DNA from: Bacteroidota bacterium
GTDB lineage: Bacteria; Bacteroidota; Bacteroidia; Bacteroidales; Bacteroidaceae
Length of the DNA stretch: 9,159 nucleotides
Assembly: GCA_023458215.1 (NCBI GenBank)
Contig: JAEXAJ010000025.1
Span: forward strand, 1-9,159
Reading direction: 5' to 3'
Shown piece by piece: positions 6,680 through 9,159 of the stretch. The position numbers and the translations under genes are program-made. The notes under the pieces are model-generated. The model ran no database searches and was not told the DNA's origin. It worked only from the letters and a program-made list of their open reading frames with translations. Position 1 is the first letter of the stretch. Each line of letters opens with the position of its first letter.

Positions 6680-9159
6680 ATGATGAATGTGAAAATTGAT
6701 TTAGGAAAGGTTTTCTTCCTTATTTTATTCTTTACTCTCTCTGCCATGGCAGCCTTTGCAGGAACCATCAAAGGCACTATCACCGATAAACAAACCAAAG
6801 AGCCGCTGACCGGAGCTACCGTGCAGATAGCAGGCACTTCGCAAGGAACCATCGCCGATGTAGACGGGAATTATGTATTGGAGGTAAAAAACGGAACATA
6901 TACCTTAGATATACGCTATGTAGGCTACAAGGATATGAAAACGACCGACATAAAAGTAGGGAAAGAGCCCGTTAGCCTGAACTTTGAAATGGAAAGCGAC
7001 GCACAAGCCCTAGGGGAAGTTTCGGTAACAGCCACAGCTAAGAAAAACAATGAAATGGCCCTGATTCAAGATCAGAAACGCAGCTTGCTCGTTCAAAGCG
7101 GTGTATCTGCACAGCAGATAGCCAAAACACAGGACAAGGATGCATCGGAAGTCATCAAGCGTGTGCCGGGTATTTCCATCATCGACGAGAAGTTCGTGAT
7201 GGTGCGCGGACTTTCGCAACGTTATAATAATGTATGGATGAATGGCAGCGCCGTACCCAGTTCGGAAGCAGACTCACGTGCCTTCTCTTTCGACATTATA
7301 CCCTCCTCGCAACTGGACAATATGGTGATTGTGAAGAGTCCGGCACCCGAATATCCCGCCGACTTCACCGGTGGTTTTATCCTGATTAAGACAAAGGACA
7401 TGCCCGGCAGCAACGGGTTCAACATCTCCGTGGGAACCAGCATCAACGATCAGACGCACTTCAAGGACTTCTATAAAGCCGAAGGAAGCGGCATGGACTG
7501 GCTGGGCTTCGGCAACGGATTCCGTTCGCTGGATGCAGGAATGAAAGGAAAGCTGAATATGTATCCCGGTTACGACGAAGGCAAGAACACCGACCGTATA
7601 GACGTCTTGAAGAACGGATTCAACAACAACTGGAAAGTAAACAAGATAACACCGGTAGGAGATCTCAAAGCCAGCCTCAACTACAGCCGCCGTTGGGAAC
7701 AAGAAAGCGGACGCATCTACGGACTGCTGGCTGCCGTGAACTACAGCAATACCTACAAGACTTACCTCGACATGGACAACAATCTCTTTGCGCCTTACGA
7801 CACGACGAACGACCGTCCCGTCACCTTCCGCAAGGCGAAGGACGACCAGTACAGCAACGACGTACGTCTGGGTGCCTTGCTGAACTTCACCTTCCAGCCA
7901 AAGAGCAGTAACCATCACTACGAATGGAAGAACATCTTCAACCAAATAGCTAAGAACCGCTATTCCGAACGTACCGGCGTCAATGCCCAGAACAACAACT
8001 TTTACAATACAGAGTACTACTACTCCAGCCGCACCACCTACAACACGCAGTTCACCGGCAAGCACATCCTGGCCGACGTTAACAAACTGGACTGGAGCGT
8101 CGGTTACGCCTACGCCAACCGTAACTTGCCCGACCGCCGCCGCATAGAGATGGACGACGCCCACAGCAACGGAATGGGGCTGCAAGAAATCAGCCGCGAA
8201 TTCACCAAACTGGACGAGCACATCGCCTCGGCCAACATGAACTATCGCCGTGATTTCCAATGGGGCGAGATCGATCCTACCCTCTTGACCGGTGTTTACG
8301 GAGAATACCGTACCCGCAAGTACTATACCCGTAACTTCCAATACGACTGGGCCGACGGTAGCGGACTGCCTTCCGGGTGGAGATACGACACGGATTTTGC
8401 CCATAACGTGTTGGTTGACTCCAACTACGGTGCCGACAAGCTTTATATGCTGGAAGATGTGAACTTCCGCAACAACTACGACGGTAAGAACACACAAATT
8501 GCGGGTTATTTAGGATTCAACGTTCCGGTCAGCGCTTTCAATATCTATGCCGGTGTACGCTATGAATACAACCGTCAGGAATTGATTATGAATACCCGTT
8601 CTTACGAAGAGAGCAAGCACAGCACCAACTATGACTATAAAGACTTATTCCCTTCATTGAACATCACCTACAAGCTGAACGAGAAGCACCAGCTACGTGC
8701 AGCATACGGCAAGTCCATCAACCGTCCGGAGTTCCGCGAACTCTCCACCTCGGTATTCTATGACTTCGACCTCGGCAGCAGCGTGATGGGTAATGCCGAC
8801 TTGAAGGCTGCCTACATCCAGAACGTAGACTTGCGCTATGAATGGTACCCCAGCAATGGCGAGCAAGTTTCCGTAGCCCTGTTCTACAAGAACTTCAAGA
8901 ACCCCATAGAGTGGACTTACACCATGACCGGCGGCACAGACCCCGTATATTCCTACATCAATGCCTTGGGAGCCGACAACTACGGTATTGAGGTGGACAT
9001 CCGCAAGAACCTCGACTTTATCGGCATGAAGGACTTCAGCCTCAGCTTCAACGGCGCCTGGATCAAGAGTAAAGTGAAGTTTGAAGAAGGGACCACCAAC
9101 GTAGACCGCCCCATGCAAGGACAGTCGCCCTACCTCGTCAACCTCGGCCTCTTCTACAA
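6680..9159 (+). CDS. TonB-dependent outer-membrane receptor (5' portion, runs off the window)
   Basis: The frame is open from ATG 6680 to the window end (826 codons, no stop), so the C-terminus is missing. Residues 1-27 form a signal peptide: lysines at 5 and 10, a hydrophobic core VFFLILFF, and a likely cut after AFA. Residues 28 to about 115 form a carboxypeptidase-regulatory-like beta domain (GTITDKQTKEPLTGATVQI, then DGNYVL and YVGY), typical of Bacteroidetes receptors. A plug domain follows at about 120-238, with RVPGISI at 161-167, VRGLSQRYNN from 175 and a GG pair near 232. The rest is beta-barrel-like, rich in aromatic and alternating residues. The protein would import a ligand across the outer membrane using TonB energy. 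It lacks the SusC/RagA plug signature (no PLYVIDG-like motif after the RG), so it is more likely a non-SusC receptor; its substrate is unknown. A second ATG at 6683 is an equally possible start. It is divergent from the second kinase gene. Confidence 0.93.
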   Translation, partial: MMNVKIDLGKVFFLILFFTLSAMAAFAGTIKGTITDKQTKEPLTGATVQIAGTSQGTIADVDGNYVLEVKNGTYTLDIRYVGYKDMKTTDIKVGKEPVSLNFEMESDAQALGEVSVTATAKKNNEMALIQDQKRSLLVQSGVSAQQIAKTQDKDASEVIKRVPGISIIDEKFVMVRGLSQRYNNVWMNGSAVPSSEADSRAFSFDIIPSSQLDNMVIVKSPAPEYPADFTGGFILIKTKDMPGSNGFNISVGTSINDQTHFKDFYKAEGSGMDWLGFGNGFRSLDAGMKGKLNMYPGYDEGKNTDRIDVLKNGFNNNWKVNKITPVGDLKASLNYSRRWEQESGRIYGLLAAVNYSNTYKTYLDMDNNLFAPYDTTNDRPVTFRKAKDDQYSNDVRLGALLNFTFQPKSSNHHYEWKNIFNQIAKNRYSERTGVNAQNNNFYNTEYYYSSRTTYNTQFTGKHILADVNKLDWSVGYAYANRNLPDRRRIEMDDAHSNGMGLQEISREFTKLDEHIASANMNYRRDFQWGEIDPTLLTGVYGEYRTRKYYTRNFQYDWADGSGLPSGWRYDTDFAHNVLVDSNYGADKLYMLEDVNFRNNYDGKNTQIAGYLGFNVPVSAFNIYAGVRYEYNRQELIMNTRSYEESKHSTNYDYKDLFPSLNITYKLNEKHQLRAAYGKSINRPEFRELSTSVFYDFDLGSSVMGNADLKAAYIQNVDLRYEWYPSNGEQVSVALFYKNFKNPIEWTYTMTGGTDPVYSYINALGADNYGIEVDIRKNLDFIGMKDFSLSFNGAWIKSKVKFEEGTTNVDRPMQGQSPYLVNLGLFY

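Noticed and set aside
7274..8497. Long minus-strand open frame of 407 codons
   Set aside because: It lies entirely antisense to the TonB receptor frame, which has a signal peptide and recognisable domains. The minus-strand translation is valine-rich without domain-like motifs, as expected of a mirror frame in GC-biased codons.
8693..9118. Minus-strand open frame of 141 codons near the right end
   Set aside because: Antisense to the receptor barrel, with the same valine- and glycine-rich composition and no own start signals.
6680..9159. SusC/RagA-type glycan receptor
   Set aside because: The N-terminal beta domain fits, but the SusC plug signature after the RG motif is absent. Without the C-terminus or downstream genes I kept the general TonB-dependent receptor call.

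Overview
The window looks like chromosomal DNA of a Bacteroides-type gut anaerobe (Bacteroides, Phocaeicola or a close relative). The clues are start codons preceded by A-rich leaders rather than Shine-Dalgarno sites, promoter-like boxes of the Bacteroidetes TAnnTTTG type, a TonB-dependent outer-membrane receptor with an N-terminal carboxypeptidase-regulatory-like domain, and large soluble PAS/GAF histidine kinases. No database search was possible, so the genus is an inference.

Layout, left to right: (1) 1-225 is non-coding. It holds a long GC-rich inverted repeat (1-118) and a decayed third copy of one arm (181-210) just before the first gene. (2) 226-1041 (+) is a complete NAD(P)-dependent short-chain dehydrogenase, most like the SDR-type D-mannonate oxidoreductase/fructuronate reductase (UxuB) of hexuronate catabolism. 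(3) 1042-1252 is non-coding, with a 12-bp perfect stem-loop after the SDR gene and a weak promoter candidate. (4) 1253-3661 (+) and 3676-6456 (-) are two paralogous soluble sensor histidine kinases (802 and 926 aa) that converge tail to tail with 14 bp between them. They share the order PAS-GAF-PAS-PAS-HisKA-HATPase; the second has one extra PAS domain, which accounts for the whole length difference. (5) 6457-6679 is the divergent intergenic region. It holds a good promoter for the minus-strand kinase, a weaker one for the next gene, and an 11-bp-phased direct repeat. (6) 6680-9159 (+) is the 5' part of a TonB-dependent receptor gene that runs off the window. It is open in frame throughout (826 codons).

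How the genes relate: the two kinases sit between a sugar-acid enzyme and an outer-membrane receptor, but no response regulator is present, so their partner lies elsewhere. The second kinase shares a divergent intergenic region with the receptor gene, which makes co-regulation plausible but unproven.

The most notable signal is a 62-bp stretch, identical in inverted orientation, spanning the phospho-acceptor histidine codon of both kinases. Flanking aligned blocks differ synonymously at nearly half their codons. This sharply bounded identity suggests gene conversion, or a site at which the segment between the copies could invert and swap sensor and kinase modules.
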